64,000 nucleotides of DNA from NCBI RefSeq assembly GCF_000013025.1, contig NC_008358.1, positions 2,170,001 through 2,234,000 on the forward strand. The letters run 5' to 3'. Made by a program: the position numbers and the translations under genes. Positions 38,625-47,514 of the stretch are shown here, piece after piece. This stretch comes from Hyphomonas neptunium ATCC 15444 (lineage in GTDB: Bacteria > Pseudomonadota > Alphaproteobacteria > Caulobacterales > Hyphomonadaceae). Numbering within the stretch: position 1 is the first letter of the stretch; the number at the start of each line of letters is the position of its first letter. The notes under the pieces were generated by a model. That model worked only from the letters and a program-made list of their open reading frames with translations, was not told where the DNA came from and ran no database searches.

Positions 38625-39835
38625 GGCCAGATGCCCAGCGCGCGCAGGATGAGGCGGAGCCCGAGGAACGCTGCGACCAGAACAACAAGGACGCCGAGCG
38701 CGTTGCGCACCGGCCCGTTGGTATGGCTGCCGAGTACCGATTTTCGGTTCATGGTGATGAGCAGAAAGGCAGCCACGACGGGCAGCAGGAGGCCGTTGGC
38801 GACCTGCGCAATCAGGATCAGCTCCACCGGCCGGATACCCAGCAGCGCCACGCTCAGGCCGATGAACACGATGGCGAGCGCAATGCCCTTGAAGAACCAG
38901 CCCGACTTGGGCCGGCCCGTCACTTCACATACGGCATACGCCGTTGCCAGCGGCGCGGTGATCGCGGAGGAGAGCCCCGCCGCGCAAAGCCCGGCGCCCG
39001 CCAGGATGCGCGCCGCAGACCCATAGGCAGGTTCCAGCGCCGAGGCCATGTCCGCCCCGCTGGAGATCACCATGCCTGCGCCAAAGAGGCTGGCGGCTGC
39101 CGTGCTCAGCACAAGGATGGAAATCAGGCCGCCAAGGCCAACCGACACGCGCGTGTCGGCGATGGCGGCGTTGAGGCCGGCTTCTGTGTTTTCCTTCCAG
39201 CGTTCGCGGACAGCCGCCGCATGGAGAAACAGATTATACGGCACGATGGTTGTCCCGATCAGCGCCATGGCCGTCAGCAGGCTGCCATCGGGCAGCGTGG
39301 GGCGCAGGCCGCCGATCATGGAGCCGATGTCGGGCCTTACGAGCACGAGACTGGCGGCAAAGGCGAGGCTCATCAGGAGGACGAGACCGATCAGGACGCG
39401 CTCAAGGGTCTTGTACCGCCCGAGCAGCAAAATCAGCGCCGCGAGGAGGCCCGTTGCGAGCGCCGTGATGCGCTGAATGCCCTCTCCTTCCCCCAGGATG
39501 GCGCGCATGCCGAGGGCTCCCCCCGTGATGTTGCCGGCCTCATAGGCAGCGTTGCCCAGCGCCAGCGCGGCCAGTACCAGCACGATGGCGCCCCATTTGA
39601 GCGCCGCCGGCGTACCCGGCGCGACCAGCGCCTCCCCCAGCCCCGCGCCCCCAAGGATGCCCAGACGCACGGTCATCTCCTGCAGGATGATTGTCGCGAA
39701 TGTGGCAAAGACCAGCGCCCAGACGAGGGCAAAGCCGAAATTGGCCCCGGCAAGCGTGCAGGCCGTCACCGTACCCGGACCAATGAAGGCGGCAGCAACC
39801 AGCGCGCCCGGACCAATGGAGAATTTGCGCGTCAT
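38621..39835 (-). CDS. NRAMP-family transporter lacking canonical metal-binding motifs
   Basis: A 404-residue inner-membrane protein with about 11 membrane segments and the NRAMP/LeuT-like fold. In true metal transporters TM1 carries DPGN and TM6 carries MPH. Here TM1 reads AAFIGPGTVTACTLAGANFG, so DPGN is GPGT, and TM6 reads GTTIVPYNLFLHAAAV, so MPH is VPY. All divalent-metal ligands recognised in the family are thus changed. The gene lies between a DUF2891 lipoprotein gene and pxpA, overlapping both by 4 bases. A role importing 5-oxoproline or a related compound is plausible but inferred; automatic annotation would call it a metal transporter. Confidence 0.88.
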   Translation of the reverse strand: MTRKFSIGPGALVAAAFIGPGTVTACTLAGANFGFALVWALVFATFATIILQEMTVRLGILGGAGLGEALVAPGTPAALKWGAIVLVLAALALGNAAYEAGNITGGALGMRAILGEGEGIQRITALATGLLAALILLLGRYKTLERVLIGLVLLMSLAFAASLVLVRPDIGSMIGGLRPTLPDGSLLTAMALIGTTIVPYNLFLHAAAVRERWKENTEAGLNAAIADTRVSVGLGGLISILVLSTAAASLFGAGMVISSGADMASALEPAYGSAARILAGAGLCAAGLSSAITAPLATAYAVCEVTGRPKSGWFFKGIALAIVFIGLSVALLGIRPVELILIAQVANGLLLPVVAAFLLITMNRKSVLGSHTNGPVRNALGVLVVLVAAFLGLRLILRALGIWP

Positions 39836-41004
39836 TCGGCGGAGAGGCCCCGGCGGGTTTCCAGATAGGTGGCGAAGCTGGCGAGCCAGTGGCTGCCGGC
39901 ATAATGCTCTTCACTGACCGAGGCGACGCCGGTTTCCTTGTGCAGGGCGGCCGAGGCGAGCAGTGCCGGCCGGCGCGGATCGGCCTCCGGCAAGGCAGAG
40001 GCGATGCCTTCGAGCGCCCAGGCGCGGGACAGGTTCAGACCATCGAGGTGAACCAGCTTGCCATCAGAGGGATCGAGCACGACGCCCGGCGCGAGCCAGT
40101 CGCCATTCCCATCCTGCGGGATCAGCGGCAGGAAGGCGGTCAGCCAGGCGGCAAACGCTTCCCGGTCCATCACGCGGCGCATCAGGTCTGCCTCCATCAG
40201 GCAGGGCGAGAGAAAGTCTTCGCCCGAGGGTTCGTAGCCGAGCGGGCAGGAGACGTCCCCGCTGTAGAACTCCCGCGACTTGGCAGCGATCTGTTCACGG
40301 AAGGCCGTGTTGCCGGTCGCGTCGGCCCAGTCGATCATCAGGCCGAAGGCAAAGGCTGTCTGGTTGTGCGTGCCCGCGCGGATGGGGTAGACGAGCTTTG
40401 GCAGCCAGGCGCTGGTATAGTCGGCGATCAGGGTTTCCAGAGGCGCCAGCGTGCCCGCCCATTCGGCCGCCTCGGGAAAGTCTGCCTCGCGCAGCTCGGT
40501 CATCAGTTGCAGGAACCAGGCGGTGCCATAGGGGCGCTCGAACGACGCCCTGTCCGGCGCCTGAAAATAGGCGACCTCGCCCGCGATATTCTCCTCCGAG
40601 AAGCTTTGCGCGAGGGCCGTCTTGATGGCGTCTGCGTAGGGCGTTTCCGGATCAGTGTTCAGGATACGCACAAGCAGCCAGTGCCCGTGCACCGAAGAGT
40701 GCCAGTCAAAGCAGCCATAGAAAGCCGGATACAGCTCGCGCGGCGTGGCGGCATCGGCGGCGGAATTCAACACGTGGCTGATCTTGTTGGGATAGTCCTT
40801 GTGAACGCAGGAAAGCGCGAGCCGCGCAAAACGGTCTGTCACGACGCCCTCGCGTGGCGGTGGCAGGTCTGCAAGCGGATCGGCATGCGCCCCGGCCTCT
40901 GCTGCAGGCGGGACCTCTGCGGCGGGTGCGTCGTTTGCGGGCTCAGGCGAGCAGGCCGCCAGGGCCAGGACGCTGAGACCTGCAGCCAGTATCAAACTTT
41001 TCAT
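39832..41004 (-). CDS. DUF2891 family lipoprotein
   Basis: A 390-residue DUF2891 protein with a lipoprotein signal (lipobox LAAC, Cys18), so it is periplasmic or outer-membrane anchored. The N-terminal linker is rich in Pro and Ala. The domain begins RFARLALSCVHKDYPNKISHVLNS and includes FYGCFDWHSSVHGHWLLVR, FERPYGTAWFLQL, RAGTHNQTAFAFGL and YEPSGEDFLSPCLMEADLM. His, Glu, Asp and Trp clusters suggest an (alpha/alpha) barrel hydrolase-like site, but no function is known. It is the first gene of the operon with the NRAMP-like transporter and pxpABC. ATG 41004 follows GGGAG by 9 bases. Confidence 0.88.
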   Translation of the reverse strand: MKSLILAAGLSVLALAACSPEPANDAPAAEVPPAAEAGAHADPLADLPPPREGVVTDRFARLALSCVHKDYPNKISHVLNSAADAATPRELYPAFYGCFDWHSSVHGHWLLVRILNTDPETPYADAIKTALAQSFSEENIAGEVAYFQAPDRASFERPYGTAWFLQLMTELREADFPEAAEWAGTLAPLETLIADYTSAWLPKLVYPIRAGTHNQTAFAFGLMIDWADATGNTAFREQIAAKSREFYSGDVSCPLGYEPSGEDFLSPCLMEADLMRRVMDREAFAAWLTAFLPLIPQDGNGDWLAPGVVLDPSDGKLVHLDGLNLSRAWALEGIASALPEADPRRPALLASAALHKETGVASVSEEHYAGSHWLASFATYLETRRGLSAE

Positions 41005-41195
41005 GTCCAGCGCTCCCAAGGTTTCTTTCCCACGGGTAACAGCTGGCAGACGGCAGAGGCAAGCGGCAGCGCGCCCCGACCTTGCCCATAGGGAAATCAA
41101 GATAACACTATGCAAGTAGATTAATCGATAATATCCTGCCGAAAATCATCTAGCATATGGCTGACTCATAAAAGATGATTGGGAGGAATATTGCG

Positions 41196-43763
41196 ATGAA
41201 AAGACCATCCTTGTGGGCAGCCGCTAGCGCGCTGGCCATTGTTGCCACTGGCCAGGCCATTGCCCAGGAAGACACCGAATCGACAGAGGTGAAACGCCTC
41301 GAACAGGTGACCGTGACCGCCGTAAAGCGCGAGCAGAGCCTGAATGATGTTCCCGTCTCCGTGACGGCCTTCACCGAAGACATGCGCCAGGACCTCGCGC
41401 TCGACAGCCTGTCGGACTTTGCGCGCTTCACGCCCAGCCTCGCTTTCTCTGCGGGCGACGACCGCGTGTTCATCCGCGGCATCGGCCGCCAGACCAACAC
41501 CAACGGCTCCGATCCCGGCGTGGCAACCTATGCCGATGGCATTTATGATTCCTCCACCAGCGCCGTCAGCAAGAGCGACTTCTTCGTCGAGCGCGTTGAA
41601 GTTCTGCGCGGCCCGCAAGGCACGCTGTATGGCCGCAACTCCATTGGCGGCGCGATCAACGTCATCTCCAAACGCCCGACCGATACGTTCACCGGCGAGG
41701 CGCGCGTAGGCATTGCCAACTATCAGACCTCGGAAGTTGAAGCCGCCATCTCCGGCCCGATTGCCAAAAATATCCGTGCCAAGCTTGGCGGCTCGTTCCG
41801 CAATCAGGAAGATGGCTATTACAAGAACGTTGCGGGCGGCCCCAGCGAGGGCGGCGCGAACGAAACGACCTACGCCGAATTCCAGTTGGACATGGACCCG
41901 GCGGAGAACTTCAATCTCTGGCTCAAGGCAGATTATCTGGACGCGGACCTGCGCAACCGCAGCACAAACCTTGCCTCGCCCTATGATCCCTTCCCCTTCC
42001 CGCCCGGCTATCTGACACCTGGAAACGCCTTCGGATACCTGATGCCTGGCTTTACGCAGACAGGGTCTACAACCACCAACCCCGGCGCTACGGACATCCG
42101 CAAGTTCAACGCCAACACGCCGACAGAATCCACCGTAGACGGCAATTATGGCTTCGCCGCCATTGCCACCTGGAGCCTGCCGACTGTCGACATCAAATAC
42201 AGCGGCGGCTACCGGATCTTCGACTATGTCTCCAACCGCGATGACGACAATACGGATATGTTGTCGTATTCCTATCCGCTTGATTCGGCGAATATTGCGG
42301 CGGGCGAAGTGTTCACCGGCGGGCCAAACTGCGCCTGGCTTCTGGAGAACCTCGGCCCGGTCTGCGCTGCGGCCACCGTCAATCCTGCCCGCACCTTCGG
42401 CTATATCGAAGACCGCTCCTATTCCAGCCATGAGCTGACTGTTCAGTCCACGACCGATTCAGATCTCTGGTGGATCGCAGGCGCCTATGCCTATTACGAA
42501 GACGCGCATCAGGAGTCGCATTTCGGCAACGCAGCCCAGCCGGAAATGCTGGCCCCTGTGGGTGGCCCTGCCAATCCCAGCGGGGATTATGTAACGGCAA
42601 TTTCAGACCTCAACACCAAATCTTATGCCGTCTTCGGACAGGCCGATTATGCGGTTACGGATACGGTGACCCTTACAGGTGGCCTGCGCTATTCGAAGGA
42701 CGAGAAGTACGGCTCGGAACAGCTGCGCGTTCTCGGCTATGGCATCGTGCCCGGCTTCACGCTGGGTGGTTCGGGCAATCTCGCGCCCGTGCTCGACCTG
42801 ACGGCAGCCACCGCGTCCTACACCGACGCCGAGGGTGTCGACAGCCCGGTCGTGATTGATCCGGTAACGGGCCTTGCCAGCCGCCGCCTTGCGCATGACT
42901 GGAGCGCCCTGTCCGGCGTTGCAGGCATCCAGTGGCAACCGGATGCGGCGACGAACTACTTCGCGCGCTACAGCCGTGGCTACAAATCCGGCGGTTTCAA
43001 TGCTGGCGGCATCAGCCAGTTCCCGCTGACCGACAAGGAGCTTCTGGACGCCTTCGAAGTGGGCGCGAAGAAATCCATCGGCGACCAGCTGCAACTCAAC
43101 GCAACCTATTTCTACTATGCCTATGACGGCCTTCAGGCCCCGCTGGATGTGGTGGAAAACGGTGTGCGGCTCACGCGCTTCTTCAACATCGAGGATTCAC
43201 GCGCGCAAGGCATTGAACTGGAAGCGCTGTGGACGCCTACGGATCAACTCCGCATCATGGCGAGCTATGCCTATAACGACTCCGAGATACGCAATGCCTG
43301 CTGCTTCATCGACGTTGTGGACCCGCTTGGCCTGCAACCCGGCGCCCAGCCCGTTGGCCCGATCGATGCCAACGGCAACCAGCCGCAGAACCTGAAAGGC
43401 CAGACATTGCCCCGCACGGTGCCTCACAAGCTGGGCCTCAATGCCAGCTATGACATTCCGCTGGGCTCGATTGGCGACCTGACGGTTTCGGGCAACTATT
43501 CCTGGCAGGACGCAACCTATCACGGCGTCTTCAACCGGTCGTACACGGAAACCCCGGCGTTCGATCAGGTTGACCTCATCGGTGTCTGGAAAAGCCCGCA
43601 GGATCGTTACCGTGTGGTCGGCTACGTCAAGAACGTGTTCGATGAGCAGGGCTATGACGGGGCAACCGGCACGCAGACGGCCATTCCGGCTGGCGGCTTT
43701 GCCAATACGCTCTACCTGACCCCGCCGCGCACCTATGGCGTTCAGTTGCAGATGAGCTTCTGA
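41196..43763 (+). CDS. TonB-dependent receptor of the L-fucose locus
   Basis: An 855-residue outer-membrane receptor. The signal peptide ends near residue 25 (QAIAQEDTE). The TonB region is LEQVTVTAVKREQSLNDVPVSVTAFTEDM; the plug follows with FTPSLAFSAGDDRVFIRGIGRQTN and LYGRNSIGGAINVISKRP. The C-terminus YGVQLQMSF ends in Phe. ATG 41196 follows GGGAGGA by 8 bases. The MFS transporter gene starts 10 bases after its stop, so both are one operon. Its place at the head of the fucose genes suggests uptake of a fucose-containing oligosaccharide or fucose itself, which is inference. Confidence 0.93.
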   Translation: MKRPSLWAAASALAIVATGQAIAQEDTESTEVKRLEQVTVTAVKREQSLNDVPVSVTAFTEDMRQDLALDSLSDFARFTPSLAFSAGDDRVFIRGIGRQTNTNGSDPGVATYADGIYDSSTSAVSKSDFFVERVEVLRGPQGTLYGRNSIGGAINVISKRPTDTFTGEARVGIANYQTSEVEAAISGPIAKNIRAKLGGSFRNQEDGYYKNVAGGPSEGGANETTYAEFQLDMDPAENFNLWLKADYLDADLRNRSTNLASPYDPFPFPPGYLTPGNAFGYLMPGFTQTGSTTTNPGATDIRKFNANTPTESTVDGNYGFAAIATWSLPTVDIKYSGGYRIFDYVSNRDDDNTDMLSYSYPLDSANIAAGEVFTGGPNCAWLLENLGPVCAAATVNPARTFGYIEDRSYSSHELTVQSTTDSDLWWIAGAYAYYEDAHQESHFGNAAQPEMLAPVGGPANPSGDYVTAISDLNTKSYAVFGQADYAVTDTVTLTGGLRYSKDEKYGSEQLRVLGYGIVPGFTLGGSGNLAPVLDLTAATASYTDAEGVDSPVVIDPVTGLASRRLAHDWSALSGVAGIQWQPDAATNYFARYSRGYKSGGFNAGGISQFPLTDKELLDAFEVGAKKSIGDQLQLNATYFYYAYDGLQAPLDVVENGVRLTRFFNIEDSRAQGIELEALWTPTDQLRIMASYAYNDSEIRNACCFIDVVDPLGLQPGAQPVGPIDANGNQPQNLKGQTLPRTVPHKLGLNASYDIPLGSIGDLTVSGNYSWQDATYHGVFNRSYTETPAFDQVDLIGVWKSPQDRYRVVGYVKNVFDEQGYDGATGTQTAIPAGGFANTLYLTPPRTYGVQLQMSF

Positions 43764-43773
43764 TCCACAGGGC

Positions 43774-45222
43774 ATGGAACACGCCGTGACCCGCAAGGCA
43801 GGAAAATTACCCTGGGCGACGAAGCTCATCTACGGGGTTGGAACCATCGCGTTCGGTATCAAGGACCATGGTTTCAACGCCCTGCTGATGATCTACTACA
43901 ATCAGGTAATGGGCCTGCCTGCGGCCTGGGTTGGCACCGCGATCATGTTGGCCATGGTCGTGGATGCCATCCTGGACCCGGTGGTCGGGCAATGGTCTGA
44001 CAGCCTGCGGAGCAAATGGGGGCGGCGCCATCCGTTCATGTATGCTTCGGTCATTCCGGTCGGGATATTCTACCTGCTGCTCTGGTTCCCGCCCGCTGAC
44101 GCCTCGCACCTCATCCTGTTTGCCTATCTTCTGATCATGACGACCATAACGCGCACATTCATCGGCGTGTATGAAATTCCGTCCACGGCGCTCCTGGCCG
44201 AGTTCACCCAGAACTATCACGAGCGCACAGAGCTAGTGTCCTACCGGTATTTCTTCGGCGTGGCCGGGGGCATTCTGATGGGGATCTTCGTGTTCACCGC
44301 CATCTTTGCCGATGACGCAACGGCCGAAGGCGGCCTGCTCGACAGTGCCGGCTATCACACCTATGCGTGGATTGCAGCGCCCCTGATGGCCACTGCCATC
44401 TTTGCCTCCACCATCGGCACGCATAACCGCATCTCCAGCCTTGTCATACTTCCGCCACCAGAGCGCAAACCGCTGATCCAGACGATGCGGGAAATGTTTG
44501 CCACCCTGTTTCATCGGGTCAACGCACCGATCTTCATCGGCAGCATTTTCGGCTCGATGGCGGGGGGCCTGAACGCGGCCCTGACCATCTATATGCAGGC
44601 TTACTTCTGGGAGCTGAGCAGCGATCAGATCGCCCTGCTCACCTCGGCCGGGCTGCTCGGCGTCATTCTGGCGCTGGTGATCGCCCTGCCCCTGTCCAAG
44701 GCCTTCGGCAAGAAATGGACGACCCTCGTTCTGTTTGCTGTGACGCTCGCGGGCATTGTCACGCCGGTGCTGCTGCGTCTTGGCGAAATGTTTCCGGTCA
44801 ATGGCGACCCGGCCCTTGTGCCCATCCTCTTCGCGTTTCAGGCGCTCGTTGCCATGTCGGTCGTTGCCGCCGCCATCCTGACAGCCTCGATGATTGCCGA
44901 CGCCACCGATCAGATCCAGCTCTCCACGGGCCGCCAGTCGGAGGGTCTTCTGTTTTCTGCGTCCACCTTCATCGGGAAAACTGTGTCAGGCATGGGCGTT
45001 CTGGTGTCGGGGCTGCTGCTCGCCTTTGTCGGCTTTCCAGATGACGCAAAACCGGGCGCTGTTGCGCTCTCGACGATAAACGACCTGGCACTGGGCCTGA
45101 CACTTGCAACATTCGTGTTCACGTCCACGGCGCTCGTCATCATGAGCTTTTATCCTGTAACGAAGAAGGATCACGAATCAGCCGTTGAAACATTGGCCCG
45201 CAAAAGGGCCGAACAACTTTGA
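43774..45222 (+). CDS. MFS transporter, GPH (glycoside-pentoside-hexuronide:cation) type
   Basis: A 482-residue inner-membrane symporter with about 12 membrane helices. KLIYGVGTIAFGIKDHGFNALLMIYYNQVMGLPAAWVGTAIMLAMVVDAILDPVVGQWSD (in segments) is the MelB-type N-terminus, with the conserved Asp in DAILDPVVGQWSD. SLRSKWGRRHPFMYAS follows, as in GPH proteins. It lies 10 bases after the TonB receptor gene, so it probably imports the sugar brought in by the receptor. L-fucose is the likely cargo, judged from the downstream enzymes. ATG 43774 may be preceded by a short in-frame overlap only. Confidence 0.92.
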   Translation: MEHAVTRKAGKLPWATKLIYGVGTIAFGIKDHGFNALLMIYYNQVMGLPAAWVGTAIMLAMVVDAILDPVVGQWSDSLRSKWGRRHPFMYASVIPVGIFYLLLWFPPADASHLILFAYLLIMTTITRTFIGVYEIPSTALLAEFTQNYHERTELVSYRYFFGVAGGILMGIFVFTAIFADDATAEGGLLDSAGYHTYAWIAAPLMATAIFASTIGTHNRISSLVILPPPERKPLIQTMREMFATLFHRVNAPIFIGSIFGSMAGGLNAALTIYMQAYFWELSSDQIALLTSAGLLGVILALVIALPLSKAFGKKWTTLVLFAVTLAGIVTPVLLRLGEMFPVNGDPALVPILFAFQALVAMSVVAAAILTASMIADATDQIQLSTGRQSEGLLFSASTFIGKTVSGMGVLVSGLLLAFVGFPDDAKPGAVALSTINDLALGLTLATFVFTSTALVIMSFYPVTKKDHESAVETLARKRAEQL

Positions 45223-45285
45223 CGGCACCGCGTTCCACCCTAGAATACCCGCAAGACCACACTGACCCCCGGCAAGAGAGTTGTA

Positions 45286-45963
45286 ATGGCCAAAACCCCT
45301 AAAACGGAAAAGCCGGAACCTGCTCAGGGGGATACGGCTTCGGAGATCAAATATCCGAGGCGGACCGAGCGGCGCAGGCGCACACGCCTCAAGATACTTG
45401 AGGTGGCCGTCCGGCAGTTCAGCAAATCGGGGTTCTCGGCAACCACGATGCAGAATATTGCCGACGAGGCGGATATTCACGTCACCACGCTGTTCATGCA
45501 CTTTAATTCCAAGAACGAGCTGGCCACCAGTCTGGCCAATGACGCGGTCGACAGACTTCGGGACCGTGTCCTTGCGGCCCGCGGCTCCAGGCCGTTCTTT
45601 GAGTTTTTCCGCGAAGAAGCCCTTACCTATGCCGCCAACCGGCGCAGTGTTTCCCAGCCTGACGCGGCGCTCTGGAACAACTTGCGTAAGGATCAGGAAC
45701 TGGCATTCGCCTGGACATCCTACGAATACGGACAAAAGGGTTTGTACGCTGAATATATTGCCAGTGAATATGACATCGACCGAACCACCAGCTATCTCGC
45801 CGATCTGATCGCCGCGCTCGTTGTGGAATGTCTTATCCTGCCTCATGAAAGATGGGCGCAGGCGCCCGGCAAGCGCAATCTCGCCGAGGAAATCGAGCAA
45901 GCGGTCAATCTTACGGAACGCGCCGCCAAGCATATGCTCAAGGCCAGAGACCCCAGCGCCTGA
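45286..45963 (+). CDS. TetR family transcriptional regulator of the fucose locus
   Basis: A 225-residue protein. A lysine/proline-rich N-terminal extension (about 35 residues, TPKTEKPEPAQGDTAS) precedes the helix-turn-helix RRTRLKILEVAVRQFSKSGFSATTMQNIADEADIHVTTLFMHFNSKNEL (in segments). The C-terminal part would bind an effector. It lies 63 bases after the MFS gene and 121 bases before the IclR gene, in the same direction. Whether it or the IclR protein controls sugar uptake cannot be told from sequence. Confidence 0.9.
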   Translation: MAKTPKTEKPEPAQGDTASEIKYPRRTERRRRTRLKILEVAVRQFSKSGFSATTMQNIADEADIHVTTLFMHFNSKNELATSLANDAVDRLRDRVLAARGSRPFFEFFREEALTYAANRRSVSQPDAALWNNLRKDQELAFAWTSYEYGQKGLYAEYIASEYDIDRTTSYLADLIAALVVECLILPHERWAQAPGKRNLAEEIEQAVNLTERAAKHMLKARDPSA

Positions 45964-46037
45964 TCCCTGCGCCAATACAATCCGTAAAAAAACTGAGCGG
46001 CCAACCAGAGTCACCTGTGGATTAACGCAGGTTTTTG

Positions 46038-46052
46038 GTTCATATATAAAAC
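46038..46052 (+). promoter_or_regulatory. GTTCATATA motif upstream of the IclR gene (candidate operator)
   Basis: GTTCATATATAAAAC lies 33 bases before the IclR start. GTTCATATACAAAC with an inverted near-copy occurs at 47306-47339 in front of the fuconate dehydratase gene. The repetition suggests a shared IclR operator; it is inferred. Confidence 0.4.
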
Positions 46053-46084
46053 CGCTCAAATCAATCTGAGGACACTGGCAGTCG

Positions 46085-46861
46085 ATGACGGAAGCCCCTT
46101 ATAAAGCACCCGCCCTGGAAAAGGGCCTCGATATTCTCGAATGCCTTGCCAGCCTGCGCACGCCTCAATCCATTTCCGACATTGCACGGAACATCGGCCG
46201 CTCCCGCAGCGAGATTTACCGCATGGTCGTCGTACTGGAAATGCGCGGCTATGTGGAGCGCACCGAAGACCCCGAAAAACTGCAACTATCGAACCGCCTG
46301 TTTGAAGTGGGCATGCGCTCGCCGCCCAAGATGGACCTGCATGAAGCCGCCCTGCCGGAGATGTCGGCGCTCGCCTCGCAGATGATGCAATCCATCCAGC
46401 TCGCCGTCGTCAGCTCTGAACAGATTGTCGTCATTGCACGGACTGAAAGCCCCGATGATGTCGGCTTCAGCGTGCGCCTCGGCCATCGCCGATCCATCAT
46501 GAAATCGGCTTCTGGTCTGGTCCTGTTCGCATTCGCCTCGCCCATGCAGGAGGCAAAAATGCTGGAAGACCTCAAAGCCACCGGCGCAACGCCCGCCGAG
46601 CTGGAAGCGCTCCATGCCCAGACGCAGCAAGTCCGCGAAACCGGATTCGTCTGTATGCCTTCCCGGATGGTCGACGGTGTGACCGACATTGGCGCCCCCA
46701 TCTTCGATGCGGCCAGCAGCGGCGCCATCGCCAGCCTGACTGTACCTTTCGTCGTCACCCGGCGCGCGAAGGTGTCCCTGGACGAGGCGCCTCACCTTGT
46801 TGCGGATGCCGCCCGGCGCATTTCCGTAACGCTGGGCCACGCGGCATCTGCGGGACGTTAA
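46085..46861 (+). CDS. IclR family transcriptional regulator
   Basis: A 258-residue regulator. The winged helix spans about residues 8-70 (ALEKGLDILECLASLRTPQSISDIARNIGRSRSEIYRMVVVLEMRGYVER in segments). The effector domain holds LQLAVVSSEQIVVIARTESPDDVGFSVRLGHRRSIMKSASGLVLFAF and FVCMPSRMVDGVTDIGAPIFD, as in IclR proteins that sense sugar acids or related metabolites. It overlaps the convergent mutarotase gene by 4 bases. Its closeness to the fuconate genes suggests it senses a fucose pathway intermediate. Confidence 0.93.
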   Translation: MTEAPYKAPALEKGLDILECLASLRTPQSISDIARNIGRSRSEIYRMVVVLEMRGYVERTEDPEKLQLSNRLFEVGMRSPPKMDLHEAALPEMSALASQMMQSIQLAVVSSEQIVVIARTESPDDVGFSVRLGHRRSIMKSASGLVLFAFASPMQEAKMLEDLKATGATPAELEALHAQTQQVRETGFVCMPSRMVDGVTDIGAPIFDAASSGAIASLTVPFVVTRRAKVSLDEAPHLVADAARRISVTLGHAASAGR

Positions 46862-47187
46862 TCGTGATGGAAGACCTCTTCCATCGGCGCCCACCACTCT
46901 CCTTCCGCCACTGACTCCAGCGGGCTCTGACAGGGATCGGTCAACGCCCACCATCGCTGCGTTTCCGGATCGTCCGCCATCGCTTGCATGTCGGCGTCAT
47001 AATCGGCGCCATGATATTCAAACATGCCGACAAGCAGGTTTTCCGGCTCGCGCAGGAAGATGCTGTAATTGCGAATATTGCAGGCCGTAATCTGCCGCAG
47101 GATCGACGGCCAGGCATCCGCATGCAGGCGTTTGTATTCTTCCATTTTCTCCGGATTCAGCCGGATCATCATCGCTTTTCGAAGCAT
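46858..47187 (-). CDS. L-rhamnose mutarotase family (probable L-fucose mutarotase)
   Basis: A 109-residue COG3254-type protein that interconverts alpha and beta forms of a 6-deoxy sugar. MLRKAMMIRLNPEKMEEYKRLHADAWPSILRQI begins with the conserved Met/Arg/His strand. The active-site residues appear in YSIFLREPENLLVGMFEYHGADYDADM (Tyr, His) and WWALTDPCQSPLES (Trp pair). It ends WAPMEEVFHHD, a family signature. Its place beside a fucose pathway suggests L-fucose or L-rhamnose as substrate. It runs opposite to the other catabolic genes, with a 323-base divergent region to fuconate dehydratase. Confidence 0.93.
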   Translation of the reverse strand: MLRKAMMIRLNPEKMEEYKRLHADAWPSILRQITACNIRNYSIFLREPENLLVGMFEYHGADYDADMQAMADDPETQRWWALTDPCQSPLESVAEGEWWAPMEEVFHHD

Positions 47188-47400
47188 TCGCGTCCTCTCC
47201 TGGTCTCCCTGCGCGCCGCACTCTTCACGAACATATACGCGGCCCGATTTACGTCTGTCCTGCGCCTTCGGCCTCGCAAACGGCCCTGACGCAAGGTCAA
47301 ATCAAGTTCATATACAAACTCTATGCTTGCATATGAAACGTCATTTGCTTAACAAGTAAAGACGAGGCCACCCATGAGACGGAGCCCAACGGGAGGATAA
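47188..47400. other. Divergent control region between mutarotase and fuconate genes
   Basis: This is the gene-free part of the 323-base gap. It contains the paired GTTCATATAC and GTTTCATATGC motifs (47306-47339) and probably two divergent promoters. No riboswitch was recognised. Beyond it a 37-codon ORF begins at 47401. Confidence 0.5.
47306..47339. promoter_or_regulatory. Candidate IclR operator before the fuconate operon
   Basis: GTTCATATACAAAC (47306-47319) and, in inverted orientation, GTTTCATATGC (47339-47329) form an imperfect inverted repeat. The first copy matches the motif before the IclR gene. Confidence 0.4.
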
Positions 47401-47514
47401 ATGCAGATCGGCGCAGGCTGTGACCCGTCCCCAGCGATGGCAGGGCCAGGATCAGATGTGCAACTGCCCCACCGCATTTCCCTTACCATCGCCAGCCTGG
47501 AGCCCACGGCATGA
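47401..47514 (+). CDS. Small ORF translationally coupled to fuconate dehydratase
   Basis: A 37-residue ORF starting at ATG 47401 with GGGAGG 4 bases upstream, a strong Shine-Dalgarno. The product begins MQIGAGCDPSPAMAGPG and ends TIASLEPTA. Its TGA overlaps the ATG of the dehydratase gene (ATGA). I do not recognise a family. It may be a leader peptide that controls translation of the fuconate operon, a real small protein, or an unused ORF. Good spacing and the exact overlap are the only support. Confidence 0.45.
   Translation: MQIGAGCDPSPAMAGPGSDVQLPHRISLTIASLEPTA

Noticed and set aside
41144..41180. AATCATCT/AGATGATT inverted repeat before the fucose TonB receptor
   Set aside because: Only 8 bp with a 21-base spacer; too weak to call an operator or hairpin without comparison.
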